A DNA stretch of 64,000 nucleotides from Bacteroidia bacterium (GCA_030432655.1 JAUILA010000003.1:157978-221977), one strand, 5' to 3'. Shown: positions 27,030-36,986, counted from the first letter of the stretch. Notes: generated by a model from the sequence alone, not told the origin. Translations and numbers: made by a program.

Positions 27030-29378
27030 ATGAAACCCTTACTGAAATTTCTTATTCCGCTTTCTTTCCTGATTGCCTGCACCTCCTCCGAAATTCCTGA
27101 GGACAAACTGGCACCCGGTGCCCCTGGCGATGACTCTTTCTGGAATTTTGCCGCCAAAACCGGTGTGGGAACCGCCTATGAAATGTATGCTGACGATGGA
27201 TATTCCAATGATGGACCCACTGGTACCATTTCCAAAGTCTGGTTCTCCCTGACCCAGGGCATCATCACAGAAACAGCCTATGGAATGATCCATGAAGCAC
27301 AGCTGAAAAAGCTTCGGTTTGTTGTCGCCGGCGAGGGCATCCTCGATGTCGAAGATCGTGACATGAACCATGCAGTGGAATATCTTCATACAGATGAGGC
27401 AGGGCGGCCACTATCACTGGCCTACCGGATGATCAATGAAGATAAGGATGGAAAATACAGGATTGAAAAGCACATTTTCACTTCTCCCGATAATCAAAGC
27501 CTGTTCTGTCGCGTGCAATTCAGCTCCACCGAACCCGGAATGAAATTATACCTGCTGGCCAATCCGCATATGGGGAATACCGGCAGTGCCGACAGCGCGT
27601 TTATCGACCAGCACGGAATCCATGCCGTCGAAGGCAATAATTACCTGACAATCGGCTCTTCTGAATCCTATGACAATTACAGTGTGGGATTTAAGGGGAC
27701 ATCGGATTTACTGACCCAGCTGGAGAACGGGGAACCAACCTCTTACCTGGCCACCGGAGGACGGGGAAATGTGACGGTCAGTGCCGGATGGAATATCACG
27801 GAAGACTCTTTTACTACAGATATTGTGGTCGGCTTCGGAGAAACCCTGAGCGATGCCAATTCGGCTGCCACCGAAACTCTTGACGACGGGTACGAAAGAA
27901 CCCTGAATGCCTACAACGGACAGGGCCAGTTTACTGGGTGGGAAGATTACCTGGGTTCGCTGGAGAATATTCCGGATATGCGGAGTGCCTCAGGGGACGA
28001 TGGAAAACTGCTCAATGCCAGCGCCATGGTGCTTAAAGCGCTGGAGGACAAGGAAAACGCCGGGGCGCTTATTGCTTCCCTGTCCATCCCATGGGGTGAT
28101 TCCGTATCTGCAGAAAACAGCGCCACCGGCTACCGGGCAGTCTGGCCTCGGGACTTCTATCAGTGTGCCATGGCATTGCTTGCCCTGGGCGATGAAAAAA
28201 CAGCCCTGACTGCTTTTGAATACCTGCAGAAGGTGCAGGTCGGTGAAAATACCCCCGGCAATAAGGGCGCGGGCGGATGGTTCCTCCAAAAAACAGTGGT
28301 GGATGGAACGCTGGAATGGTTTTCCATCCAGATGGATCAGACCGCCATGCCGATTATGCTTGGCTGGAAATTGTGGAAAAAAGGAGTTTTAAGTACTGAT
28401 TCCTTGGAATACTGGTATGGAGAAATGCTAAAGCCGGCGGCTGACTTCCTGGTTGAGGGCGGTGATGTGGACCTCGACTGGAATAAAACTTCGCTCACCC
28501 CCCCGTTTACACAACAGGAACGATGGGAAGAACAATCGGGATATTCTCCCTCTACTATGGCTGCCATCATCAGTGGCCTGGTTTGCGCCAGTGATATTGC
28601 CGAAGCTACAGGTAATACAGAGGATGCCCGGAAATATCTGGACGCCGCGGATCTGTACGAATCTCAGCTAGAGCAGCTGACCGTCACTACGTCGGGACCC
28701 TACGGCGATGGTGAATATTATATCCGGATAAACAAGAATGAAAACCCTAATGACAAAGGGAAACTGGTCGATAACAATGCCCGGCCGGGCATGGAGGAAG
28801 ACCTGATCCTGGATGCTGGTTTTCTCGAACTGGTACGTTACGGCGTGCGCGAACCGGATGATGAAATTATCATGAAAAGTATCCGGGTCCTTGATGATAC
28901 TTCACTGGTGGATAATCTGCAGGTCCGGTACCTCTTCCCTTACGAAGGGGATACCTATGAAGGATGGCGCAGGTATGGCAATGACGGGTACGGGGAAGAT
29001 ACTTCGGACGGATCCAATTACGGGCGAATGGTGCCGGGACAGCGTGGTCGTGTTTGGCCTTTCTTTACTGGTGAACGCGGACACTACATGATCCGGCTCC
29101 TGGGAAGTGACGGTCTGAGTGCAACAGAAAAGAGGCAACTGACCGATAACTACGCACGGGCGCTGGAATATTTTGCCAATGAAGGCCTGATGCTTCCCGA
29201 ACAGGTCTGGGAGGGTGTCGGCAATAATACTGCACATCAGTATGAACTTGGTGAGGGAACCAGTTCTGCCACCCCGCTTGCCTGGACCCACGCAGAATAT
29301 GTCAAACTGCTGAAGTCTGTATCCGATGGAAATGTCTGGGATTTTTATCCCCTGGTAAATGATCGATACCAGAAGTAG
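27030..29378 (+). CDS. GH15 glucoamylase/glucodextranase-type lipoprotein
   Basis: A 782-residue lipoprotein (lipobox SFLIACT) with an N-terminal glucodextranase-type beta domain (about 30-300) and a C-terminal GH15 (alpha/alpha)6 catalytic domain. The likely catalytic acid lies in RWEEQSGYSPST (about residue 500) and the likely base in PEQVWEG (about residue 724), matching the spacing of the family. Other GH15 landmarks are YRAVWPRDFYQCAMAL and DAGFLELVRYGVR. It probably releases glucose from the ends of alpha-glucans outside the inner membrane, with the upstream sugar-binding protein as helper. Confidence 0.92.
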   Translation: MKPLLKFLIPLSFLIACTSSEIPEDKLAPGAPGDDSFWNFAAKTGVGTAYEMYADDGYSNDGPTGTISKVWFSLTQGIITETAYGMIHEAQLKKLRFVVAGEGILDVEDRDMNHAVEYLHTDEAGRPLSLAYRMINEDKDGKYRIEKHIFTSPDNQSLFCRVQFSSTEPGMKLYLLANPHMGNTGSADSAFIDQHGIHAVEGNNYLTIGSSESYDNYSVGFKGTSDLLTQLENGEPTSYLATGGRGNVTVSAGWNITEDSFTTDIVVGFGETLSDANSAATETLDDGYERTLNAYNGQGQFTGWEDYLGSLENIPDMRSASGDDGKLLNASAMVLKALEDKENAGALIASLSIPWGDSVSAENSATGYRAVWPRDFYQCAMALLALGDEKTALTAFEYLQKVQVGENTPGNKGAGGWFLQKTVVDGTLEWFSIQMDQTAMPIMLGWKLWKKGVLSTDSLEYWYGEMLKPAADFLVEGGDVDLDWNKTSLTPPFTQQERWEEQSGYSPSTMAAIISGLVCASDIAEATGNTEDARKYLDAADLYESQLEQLTVTTSGPYGDGEYYIRINKNENPNDKGKLVDNNARPGMEEDLILDAGFLELVRYGVREPDDEIIMKSIRVLDDTSLVDNLQVRYLFPYEGDTYEGWRRYGNDGYGEDTSDGSNYGRMVPGQRGRVWPFFTGERGHYMIRLLGSDGLSATEKRQLTDNYARALEYFANEGLMLPEQVWEGVGNNTAHQYELGEGTSSATPLAWTHAEYVKLLKSVSDGNVWDFYPLVNDRYQK

Positions 29379-29379
29379 G

Positions 29380-30357
29380 TCATCGTGTCAGACGCTGTTT
29401 CAGACTGGCAATATTGTGGGAAATGAAACTAAAAAACCGGTTTCGCTCTTTTTCGCCGGTCGAACTGATCAGCACTGATCGGCGGATCACCGTATCAAGA
29501 AATCCTGAAATGTGTTCGGTAAAAACAGAATTTCCAGTGGAAATGATGCTCAGGTTGCCAATTGGCAAAAAAACCAATTTGTCATCTCCATACGTAAACA
29601 GAATTGTATTGTCGCCAATCAGAATGTCATTACGGTAGATCATCAGTGACGCGCCGTCCGGCTTTTGGCCATTGGTCATCCAGCGATTAGCATCTTCCAT
29701 CAGTTTTTCAAAATCCTCCAGGAGCACCAAGGCATTCTCCGGCTCTTTAAAATAGCCACAATCATGGTAGTATTCAATCTGCTTTAACGTGACAAGGATG
29801 GTTTCCTGCGACCATATTTCCAGACAGGGAATCCGGCAGTATTTTTCCCATATCCTTTCCCCGAGCCTTATCATCTCCTGGGGTACATCACCGGGACTGA
29901 ATTGTGCGGTCTGGTATTCAGGGTAATTATGGATGGTGCACATCCAGAAGTAAACTTTAAATGTACTCAGCCCGGGACGATTGAAATAGTAAAATACCGG
30001 CAAATCTTTCGTGTAGTAGGTCAGTTGCCGGGTACCCGTAAAGGATTCCAGCATAGTCAGGTTTTCATGGATGGCCTGTAACCATTGGTAAATATTAAGC
30101 CACTGATCACCAACCAGGCGCCCGCGGAATGTATACAGGTTTGATTGATTACCGGCCAATTCATGAAGTGACAAGCCATATTTCTCACAAATTCTCAGTG
30201 ATTCCCGTAATGACAATTCCGTTTCTCCGCGGATTCTCCTGTAAACACTGTCCTTACTCAGGTCAAGTAACTCGGCCAATTCGTCAACATAGGAAAAGCG
30301 GGGATCAACCTGTTGTTTGACCTGCTCAAGCAAGCGGGATTGGATTTGATCGAACAA
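29380..30357 (-). CDS. Helix-turn-helix regulator with large unknown C-terminal domain
   Basis: A 325-residue protein. A Cro/C1-type helix-turn-helix covers about 20-70 (FSYVDELAELLDLSKDSVYRR, core LAELLDLSKDSVYRRIRG; LRESLRICEKYGLSLHEL). The remaining 250 residues match nothing I recognise but look globular, with several Trp/Tyr-rich strands (LPVFYYFNRPG, VYFWMCTIHNYPEY). It is convergent with the GH15 gene, one base apart. It may regulate local carbohydrate genes, but nothing in the sequence shows this. Confidence 0.78.
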   Translation of the reverse strand: MFDQIQSRLLEQVKQQVDPRFSYVDELAELLDLSKDSVYRRIRGETELSLRESLRICEKYGLSLHELAGNQSNLYTFRGRLVGDQWLNIYQWLQAIHENLTMLESFTGTRQLTYYTKDLPVFYYFNRPGLSTFKVYFWMCTIHNYPEYQTAQFSPGDVPQEMIRLGERIWEKYCRIPCLEIWSQETILVTLKQIEYYHDCGYFKEPENALVLLEDFEKLMEDANRWMTNGQKPDGASLMIYRNDILIGDNTILFTYGDDKLVFLPIGNLSIISTGNSVFTEHISGFLDTVIRRSVLISSTGEKERNRFFSFISHNIASLKQRLTR

Positions 30358-30441
30358 TTTAGAGGGCCTTGATAGTTAATTAATTTATAAAAAATAGTCG
30401 CTAAATACAACACAGCCCCTGATTTAAATAAATAATAACAA

Positions 30442-30738
30442 TTACCGCAAGCCTCCGAAAACCTTCCTCTTTTTAAGAATAATCTTTGACTTAACCGGGG
30501 TATTATCGGGTAAGGTATTTTTAATTGAACCGATCACGTTATGAATCATATCATGACAATTAACAAACTTTTGTCCCACATGCATAGCATCATACCTGGC
30601 CAGCTCGGCATTGGATGACATGCACTCATGTTTGTTCACCTGGATATGCCGGACAACGTTTATTATCACATCATTATCCGTGACATCCACCTCAACGGTA
30701 AATTTCATGGATTTCTTTTCGATAATTAAATCATTCAT
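30442..30738 (-). CDS. Small hypothetical protein
   Basis: A 98-residue open frame with plausible coding sequence (VEVDVTDNDVIINVVRHI ... NCHDMIHNVIGSIKN) but no family I recognise, no signal peptide and no clear Shine-Dalgarno sequence. It contains two Cys and several His residues. It lies in an AT-rich gap between two regulator genes. It could be a genuine small gene or a chance frame. Confidence 0.5.
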   Translation of the reverse strand: MNDLIIEKKSMKFTVEVDVTDNDVIINVVRHIQVNKHECMSSNAELARYDAMHVGQKFVNCHDMIHNVIGSIKNTLPDNTPVKSKIILKKRKVFGGLR

Positions 30739-30858
30739 GGAGGGTAAAATTTATCTGAGAATAAGCAGGCCTTCTTTCAGGCCTGAGTGGTCGAATTAAA
30801 GTATTCGCAGCCTATCTAATATCGCAAGAATTTTATCATAAAGAAAATTGATTATACC

Positions 30859-30870
30859 TATACTTGTATA
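30859..30870. promoter_or_regulatory. Dyad in the oxyR leader
   Basis: TATAC-TT-GTATA is a perfect dyad around a two-base centre, ending 10 bases before the oxyR ATG. Its first eight bases (TATACTTG) also come within one base of the Bacteroidota minus-7 element. It could serve as promoter, self-regulation site, or both. Confidence 0.35.
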
Positions 30871-30880
30871 AATATCCGTT

Positions 30881-31819
30881 ATGACTCTAGCACAACTTGA
30901 ATATGTACTGGCCTTGTTTGACTACAAGAGTTTCTCCAAGGCTGCTGTTCATTGTAATGTGACACAGCCCAATCTGAGCATGCAGATCGACCGGCTCGAA
31001 AAGGAGCTTGGCATCAAGTTGTTTGACAGGCACCGGCAATCGGTGGAAGTCACCGCCACCGGCCGGGTGCTGGTCGAGAAAGCCCGGAATATTATGCGGG
31101 AAAAGAACAGTTTCCAGGAATACCTGAAATTTCAGCAAAATGATATGTCGGGCAGCTACCGGATAGGAATCATTCCTACGCTTGCCCCCTACCTGGTCCC
31201 GTTATTTTTGCCGCAATTCCGAAAAGACTTTCCGCGGACACGTCTGATTATTGAAGAGCTTATCACATCTGACATTATAGAATTACTTAAAGAAGACAAA
31301 CTGGATGTCGGGATTGCCGTTACCCCGCTAAATGAAAACATTCTTAAGGAGGTTCCTGTATTTAACGAACCCATTTATGCCTATGTATCTTCGGGACATC
31401 CCCTGATCGGGGAAAAAGAAATCGACGAAAAAGACCTGGCGCCCTACCGGATCTGGTTGCTGAACCACGGACATTGCTTCAGGAACCAGGTGCTCAATAT
31501 TTGTGACAAGCCATGCAACGAAGAAGATGAGTCGGATTTCATTTATGAAAGCGGATCGCTGGAAACGCTCAAAAATCTGGTCTCGCTTGGAGAAGGACTT
31601 ACCCTGCTGCCGGCCCTGGCAGCCTATAACAACGTGGAACGACTTGATATGATCAAAAAATTCAAAGCTCCACAACCGTTAAGGGAAGTTAGCCTGATCG
31701 TGCACGAACACAGTACAAGAAATAAACTCATTGAGTCACTTTATAACACGATCGTGGATAAAATTCCGGAAGAATACCAGGTGAAATACAAGAATGGCCG
31801 CGTTATTCACTGGGTTTAG
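30881..31819 (+). CDS. oxyR: Hydrogen-peroxide-sensing transcriptional regulator OxyR
   Basis: A 312-residue LysR-type regulator. The N-terminal winged helix-turn-helix is typical (FSKAAVHCNVTQPNLSMQIDRLE, core AAVHCNVTQPNLSMQIDRL). The effector domain holds the diagnostic peroxide-sensing motif GHCFRNQVLNIC, whose two cysteines fall at residues 199 and 208, the same numbers as the disulfide-forming pair of E. coli OxyR. It should activate peroxide-defence genes when oxidised. No catalase, peroxidase or Dps gene lies within the window, so its targets are elsewhere. Its stop codon overlaps the convergent LacI-family gene's stop by three bases. Confidence 0.94.
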   Translation: MTLAQLEYVLALFDYKSFSKAAVHCNVTQPNLSMQIDRLEKELGIKLFDRHRQSVEVTATGRVLVEKARNIMREKNSFQEYLKFQQNDMSGSYRIGIIPTLAPYLVPLFLPQFRKDFPRTRLIIEELITSDIIELLKEDKLDVGIAVTPLNENILKEVPVFNEPIYAYVSSGHPLIGEKEIDEKDLAPYRIWLLNHGHCFRNQVLNICDKPCNEEDESDFIYESGSLETLKNLVSLGEGLTLLPALAAYNNVERLDMIKKFKAPQPLREVSLIVHEHSTRNKLIESLYNTIVDKIPEEYQVKYKNGRVIHWV

Positions 31820-32814
31820 GCAGAATCCCGGTTGATCAGTTCGCAGGGAATCACCTCTTTCATCACCGCCGCCTCTTCCCGGTGGTTAATCAGTTTCAGT
31901 AAGTGATGGGTGGCCCGCTCCCCGATCTTTGCCGGATAATGACTGATGGTGGTCAGGTTAGGCTCAACAATCCTGGCAATAGGGTAATCTCCGAATCCAA
32001 CCACGGCGATATCTTCCGGTATGCGGATGTTTTTCTTTTTAAGAGCAAGAATTGCTTCGATGGCAATTTCATCATTCACGGCGAAAATACCTTTCACTTC
32101 AGGGTGTGCAGCCAGGATTTTATCAACGGCTTCGGGTACTTTTTTAATATCAAACTCGCAGTGGGCCAGCAATCCGGGGTCAAACGAAATATTGTTTTCC
32201 TCCAGTGCATCTTTGTACCCCCGTAGCCTGTTTTGTGAAACCGTCAGCTTTCTCGGACCACCCAGGTGGGCGATCTTTCCGGGTCCGCGGCTGATAAGAT
32301 GCCTGGTTGCCAGGTATGCGCCCCGATAATCCTCGGCCTCCACATGGATTGTTGGTATTTTTTCACTGGTCCGGTCAAATAAAACCACCGGCGTATCACT
32401 CAGGATTTCCGCCAGCCGGTCAAAATTTTGTGTTTCCTGGGAAATGGACATCAGCAGTCCGTCGACCCGGCCTGACACCAGTGACTGCACATACCTCAGT
32501 TCCTCATCCTCCTTCTCATTGGTCTGGCAGATCAGCAGCTGATAATCATTCTCCGAGGCCACTTTCTGCATACCACCCAGAACCGAAGAAAAGAAATAGT
32601 TGGAAATCTGGGGTACCACCACGCCCAGACTGAATGTTTTATTGGTACGCAATCCTGATGCTGCCTGATTGACACTGTAATGAAGCTTCCTGGCCATTTC
32701 ACGCACCGCTTTTTTGGTCTCGTCCTTAATTTGCGGATGATCATTCAGGGCACGGGAAACAGTCGACGGAGAAATCCCGAGAGACTGGGCAATATCTTTA
32801 ATAGTGGCTGGCAT
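31816..32814 (-). CDS. LacI family transcriptional regulator
   Basis: A 332-residue repressor starting at the ATG at 32814, where the helix-turn-helix begins at once (MPATIKDIAQSLGISPSTVSR). An upstream-extended frame would add 21 residues not seen in the family. The periplasmic-binding-protein-like ligand domain has standard motifs (SLGVVVPQISNYFFSSVLGG core VVVPQISNYFFS; VDGLLMSIS; GIFAVNDEIAIEAILAL). The ligand is probably a sugar. A perfect 16-base palindrome with a central CG lies 63 bases upstream, the expected kind of operator for this family, between this gene and the divergent hydrolase gene. Confidence 0.93.
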   Translation of the reverse strand: MPATIKDIAQSLGISPSTVSRALNDHPQIKDETKKAVREMARKLHYSVNQAASGLRTNKTFSLGVVVPQISNYFFSSVLGGMQKVASENDYQLLICQTNEKEDEELRYVQSLVSGRVDGLLMSISQETQNFDRLAEILSDTPVVLFDRTSEKIPTIHVEAEDYRGAYLATRHLISRGPGKIAHLGGPRKLTVSQNRLRGYKDALEENNISFDPGLLAHCEFDIKKVPEAVDKILAAHPEVKGIFAVNDEIAIEAILALKKKNIRIPEDIAVVGFGDYPIARIVEPNLTTISHYPAKIGERATHHLLKLINHREEAAVMKEVIPCELINRDSA

Positions 32815-32876
32815 AATTCGAAAATAGACAGTAAATGGAAGTAATCCAAAAAAGAAGTTATCTGCACTGGTTTCCA

Positions 32877-32892
32877 TTTAAAACGTTTTAAA
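32877..32892. promoter_or_regulatory. LacI-family operator candidate
   Basis: TTTAAAACGTTTTAAA is a perfect 16-base palindrome with the central CG typical of LacI/CcpA-type operators. It lies between the divergent LacI-family gene (start 32814) and the CocE/NonD hydrolase gene (start 32994), so it could control both. Confidence 0.65.
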
Positions 32893-32993
32893 TTTTCTGG
32901 CGGCGTGCCGTCTGTATAAATTTCAGCCACAGGCTGCTAATCGCGTCTTTGTTTTTTTTTAACTTCAGGATACAACCAAAAAAACAGGGTATC

Positions 32994-34886
32994 ATGAAAA
33001 AATATTTGCTCCTATTCTTACTTATTATTTTCATCCGGCCGGCTGACGCCCAGGACGATCCTGCCTGGAAAGAATTGAATGAAATTGCCGTCATTGACCA
33101 GAAGGTGATGATGCCGATGCGCGATGGTATCCGACTTGCTACCGATATTTACCGTCCGAAAACCGATGAAAAAGTCCCCGTCATATTCTCACGAACTCCG
33201 TACAATTTTAACTCCTGGCGCGATGGGGAATTCCGGGGACGAACGCTTCAGCGAGCCCTGGAAGCAGTCAAAAGAGGGTATGCCTATGTGGTGCAGAATG
33301 AACGCGGACGATTCTTTTCGGAAGGAGAATGGGATATCCTGGGCACTCCGCTTACCGACGGATACGATGCATTTTCCTGGCTGGCCGATCAGCCATGGAG
33401 CAATGGGAAAGTAGGTACTCTCGGATGTTCCTCCACAGCAGAATGGCAAATGGCAGTCGCTGCCATGGACCACCCGGCTCATGCAGCCATGGTACCACAG
33501 GGTTTTGGCGCCGGTGTCGGACGTGTGGGAGAATTCTACGAACAGGGCAACTGGTACCGGGGCGGGGCCGAGCAAATGCTTTTCTTCGCTTGGCTTTACA
33601 GCACCCAGCACGACGAAATGGCGCCGGTACTGCCGGAGGGCATCACCCAGGAAGACCTGCAGCGGATCCAGCGCTTCTATGATATGGCCCCCGAATATCC
33701 GCGGGTGGACTGGTCAGAAGGCCTGCAGCACCTGCCTATCCAGGATATCATTAAAAATGTGGATGGCCCGAAGGGAGTATTTGAGAAAATGGTGCGGAGG
33801 AAGCCGAATGACCCGGCCTGGTATGAAGGCGGACTTTACCATGATGACATGGGATTTGGTGTACCCAGCTTCTGGTTTGTTTCCTGGTATGATGTATCAA
33901 GCAGTCCGAACCTGGCCTTGTTCAATCATGTCCGAAACAACATTGAAGATCCGGAAGTGGCCGATAATCAGTACCTCGTCATTGCACCGACCCTTCACTG
34001 CGGGTTCACCCGGGCTACGGAAAATACCGTTGTCGGGGAAAGAAGTGTCGGTGATGCCACGCTGGATTACGATCACCTGGTATATGGATGGTTTGATCAC
34101 TGGCTGAAGGGAGAAAATGAGGATTTCCTGGAAACACTTCCCAGGGTACAGTACTTTACCATGGGCAGTAACGAATGGCAGACCAGCGAAACATGGCCTC
34201 CGCAGGATGCGCAGATGACCGCATTTTACCTGGACAGCGACGGAAGTGCCAACAGCCGTTTCGGAGACGGAACACTGGATACCAGTCCGCCTGACGAGGA
34301 TCACCCCGATACCTTCACCTATGATCCCATGAACCCGGTACCCTCCTATGGCGGAAATGTTTGTTGCACCGGGAATGCGGTTCAGGGAGGCGCGTTTGAC
34401 CAGCAACAGATGGAAACACGGAACGACATCCTGGTTTATACATCCGATCCGCTGGAAGAAGGAATCGAGATTTCCGGATTTATTGAATCAACCCTGTTCC
34501 TGTCATCGGATGTGAAGGACACTGACGTGACGATCAAAATCATCGATGTTTACCCTGACGGAAAAGCGTACAATCTGGATGAAACCATTCAGCGGGTGCG
34601 GTACCGGGAAGGGTACGATAAGGAAGTATTCATGGAAGAAGGAAACGTCTATGAGGTAAACCTGACGCCCATGTCAACGAGCAATTTCTTCGCAAAGGGC
34701 CACCGGATACGCATTGAAATCTCAAGCAGTAACTTTCCGCGGTTTGCCAGGAACCTGAATACCGGCGGGAACAATTTTGATGAATCCGAAGGGGTGGTAG
34801 CGCATAATACGATCCATCATTCAAAGGATCATCCGTCGGTCATCAAACTTCCGATCGTAGGGAATCTTAAGCTGGAGCAGCGGTAA
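32994..34886 (+). CDS. CocE/NonD family exported hydrolase
   Basis: A 630-residue secreted alpha/beta hydrolase of the X-Pro dipeptidyl-peptidase S15/CocE group. The ATG at 32994 begins a signal peptide ([19 protein letters not shown]). The nucleophile serine is S146 in [25 protein letters not shown] is the family's N-terminal signature, and the C-terminal jelly-roll includes [18 protein letters not shown]. Members hydrolyse acyl esters, amides or Xaa-Pro dipeptides; the substrate cannot be told from the sequence. It is divergent from the LacI-family gene, and a terminator follows. Confidence 0.92.
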   Translation: MKKYLLLFLLIIFIRPADAQDDPAWKELNEIAVIDQKVMMPMRDGIRLATDIYRPKTDEKVPVIFSRTPYNFNSWRDGEFRGRTLQRALEAVKRGYAYVVQNERGRFFSEGEWDILGTPLTDGYDAFSWLADQPWSNGKVGTLGCSSTAEWQMAVAAMDHPAHAAMVPQGFGAGVGRVGEFYEQGNWYRGGAEQMLFFAWLYSTQHDEMAPVLPEGITQEDLQRIQRFYDMAPEYPRVDWSEGLQHLPIQDIIKNVDGPKGVFEKMVRRKPNDPAWYEGGLYHDDMGFGVPSFWFVSWYDVSSSPNLALFNHVRNNIEDPEVADNQYLVIAPTLHCGFTRATENTVVGERSVGDATLDYDHLVYGWFDHWLKGENEDFLETLPRVQYFTMGSNEWQTSETWPPQDAQMTAFYLDSDGSANSRFGDGTLDTSPPDEDHPDTFTYDPMNPVPSYGGNVCCTGNAVQGGAFDQQQMETRNDILVYTSDPLEEGIEISGFIESTLFLSSDVKDTDVTIKIIDVYPDGKAYNLDETIQRVRYREGYDKEVFMEEGNVYEVNLTPMSTSNFFAKGHRIRIEISSSNFPRFARNLNTGGNNFDESEGVVAHNTIHHSKDHPSVIKLPIVGNLKLEQR

Positions 34887-34894
34887 CAAGGTTA

Positions 34895-34930
34895 GCACAG
34901 GAGTATTTTATTCTCCTGTGCCTGCTTTTT
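34895..34930 (+). terminator. Terminator after the CocE/NonD hydrolase gene
   Basis: A perfect nine-base stem (gcacaggag / ctcctgtgc, nine-base AT loop) is followed after a few bases by TTTTT. It starts nine bases after the stop codon. Confidence 0.82.
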
Positions 34931-35000
34931 CCACTCATATAATTCTGAACCCCTTGCTATTTATATTCCCTATATTTAACGCTGATTTTTACCAACCTTT

Positions 35001-35603
35001 ATGAATATGCGAATCACACCAATACTACTAGTGCTCGGCCTGTTTGTGCTGGCCGGCTGGCAATCCGCCAAAGTTGCCCTGTTTAACGGGGAAAACCTGG
35101 ATGGGTGGATTAATTACGGCGAAGAAAAGTGGTACGTGGAAGACGGATTACTCATCTGTGAAAGCGGTCCCAAGGCCCAGTACGGATACCTGGGCACCGA
35201 AAAATATTACAAGGATTTTGATCTGACACTTGAATTCAAGCAGGAAGCCAATGGCAACAGCGGCGTGTTCTTCAGATCAACTGTCGATGGTACTAAAGTC
35301 AGCGGATGGCAGGTCGAGGTGGCTCCCCCGGAACATGATACCGGCGGGGTGTATGAGAGCTACGGCCGTGGATGGCTGATCAAGCCGGATCCTGAAAAAG
35401 ATAAATTTCTTAAAATGGGAGAATGGAATAAGATGCGCATCCGCGTGGTTGGGTCGACCGTGACCACCTGGCTGAATGGAGAGCAAATGATTGAGCTTAC
35501 CGACGAAAAGATCGGTGAAGGTGAAGGGGGAATTGCCCTGCAGATCCATGACGGAGGAGGGATCAAAGTGAAGTGGAGAAATATAATGATTGAAGAATTG
35601 TAA
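35001..35603 (+). CDS. DUF1080 (3-keto-disaccharide hydrolase type) exported protein
   Basis: A 200-residue exported protein of the DUF1080 family, whose characterised members cleave 3-keto-glycosides. Typical blocks are ALFNGENLDGWINYG near the N-terminus, FDLTLEFKQEANGNSGVFFRS in the middle (core EFKQEANGNSGVFFRS), VYESYGRGWLIKP, and EGGIALQIHDGGGIKVKWRNI at the end. An N-terminal hydrophobic segment (about 4-19) serves as signal or anchor. It is followed by a Gfo/Idh/MocA oxidoreductase gene 15 bases downstream and by a second DUF1080 gene. Confidence 0.9.
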   Translation: MNMRITPILLVLGLFVLAGWQSAKVALFNGENLDGWINYGEEKWYVEDGLLICESGPKAQYGYLGTEKYYKDFDLTLEFKQEANGNSGVFFRSTVDGTKVSGWQVEVAPPEHDTGGVYESYGRGWLIKPDPEKDKFLKMGEWNKMRIRVVGSTVTTWLNGEQMIELTDEKIGEGEGGIALQIHDGGGIKVKWRNIMIEEL

Positions 35604-35618
35604 GAATACCAAGGAGGA

Positions 35619-36971
35619 ATGAGCGATAAACAGAGAAGAAAATTTCTGAAAAAGGCTGGCCTTGCCGGTCTGGGAGCGCTTTCACTGAGCGGAGCTTCCG
35701 CAGCTGCCAAAGAGCGTGATTTTCAGATCCTGAAAAGGAAATATGCGGAATCAGACCGGGAAAAGTTACGGTATGCCGTAATCGGTGCCGGAATCATGGG
35801 AATGGAGAATGTTAAGACCGTGACCCGGCGTGATGACGTCGAACTGGTGGCGGTATGTGATCTGTATTCCGGACGGCGCAACAGTACCAACGAAATGTTT
35901 GACAAGCAGCTGTTCGTGACAAATGACCACCGCGAACTTCTAAAACGCAACGATATTGATGTCGTGATTATAGGAACTCCCGATCACTGGCACAAAGAGA
36001 TTTCAATCGATGCCTTGAATGCGGGGAAGCATGTCTATTGCGAAAAACCCATGGTGAAGAGCGTGGAGGAAGGTCACGACGTAATTAACGCCTGGAAAAA
36101 GTCAGGCAAGATAATGATGGTCGGAAGCCAGGGGCTATCTTCCCTGGGCAATGAAAAAGCGAAAGAACTGATCGCACAGGGCGCTATTGGCGAAATTAAT
36201 TACGCTGAAGGATTCTGGGCCAGGCATTCCCCGGTCGGGGCCTGGCAATATCATATCCCTGAAGATGCTTCCACCGGGACTGTCGACTGGGACCGGTACG
36301 TTGCCAATACGAACAAGCGGCCGTTTGATCCTATGCGATTCTTCCGCTGGCGAAATTACCTGGACTACGGTACGGGTATGTCCGGCGACTTGTTTGTTCA
36401 CCTTTTTTCCAGTCTTCATTTTATAACCAATTCCCTTGGACCTGAAGTGATCAGCGCCCAGGGCGGATTGCGTTACTGGAAGGACGGAAGGGAAGTGCCG
36501 GATGTGCTCCTTGGCACCTTCACCTACCCGGAGGCAGAGGCACACCCAGGATTCAATCTATCGCTTCGGTGCAACTTTGTGGACGGTACCAGCGGAACTA
36601 CTTATCTCCGTGTGGTGGGAAGTAAGGGATCCATGGACGTGAAATGGGAAGAAGTGGTACTGAAACGAAATGAGGTTTCCACCGACGATCCTTTTGAGAT
36701 TGAACAGATGAAACTTGCAGGGACCAGTCAGCCAGATCGCGCCAGAATTTTGCCGCCAAGCGAAACGGTTTACCGCGCTCAGGACAACTGGAAAGGCGCC
36801 CATTACGACCACCACAGCAACCTGGTAAATGCCATCCGCAATAATGGTAAAGTGGTGGAAGATCCTGTATTCGGCTTCCGTGCGGCAGCCCCTGCTCTTT
36901 TATGTAATGACAGTTACTTCCAGAAAAAATTCATTGAATGGGACCCTGTCAAAATGAAAATTGTATCCTAA
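35619..36971 (+). CDS. Tat-exported Gfo/Idh/MocA family oxidoreductase
   Basis: A 450-residue NAD(P)-dependent oxidoreductase. A twin-arginine signal (QRRKFLKKAGLAGLGALSL) suggests folded export with its cofactor. The Rossmann motif is AVIGAGIMGMENV, and the family signature EKPMVKS follows CDLYSGR and GTPDHWHKE. Glucose-fructose oxidoreductase-like enzymes of this kind can oxidise a sugar at carbon 3, which would supply the substrate for the flanking DUF1080 hydrolases. The only possible start is the ATG at 35619, and AAGGAGG ends just one base before it, far closer than normal Shine-Dalgarno spacing. Confidence 0.92.
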   Translation: MSDKQRRKFLKKAGLAGLGALSLSGASAAAKERDFQILKRKYAESDREKLRYAVIGAGIMGMENVKTVTRRDDVELVAVCDLYSGRRNSTNEMFDKQLFVTNDHRELLKRNDIDVVIIGTPDHWHKEISIDALNAGKHVYCEKPMVKSVEEGHDVINAWKKSGKIMMVGSQGLSSLGNEKAKELIAQGAIGEINYAEGFWARHSPVGAWQYHIPEDASTGTVDWDRYVANTNKRPFDPMRFFRWRNYLDYGTGMSGDLFVHLFSSLHFITNSLGPEVISAQGGLRYWKDGREVPDVLLGTFTYPEAEAHPGFNLSLRCNFVDGTSGTTYLRVVGSKGSMDVKWEEVVLKRNEVSTDDPFEIEQMKLAGTSQPDRARILPPSETVYRAQDNWKGAHYDHHSNLVNAIRNNGKVVEDPVFGFRAAAPALLCNDSYFQKKFIEWDPVKMKIVS

Positions 36972-36986
36972 AACCAACCAATAACC

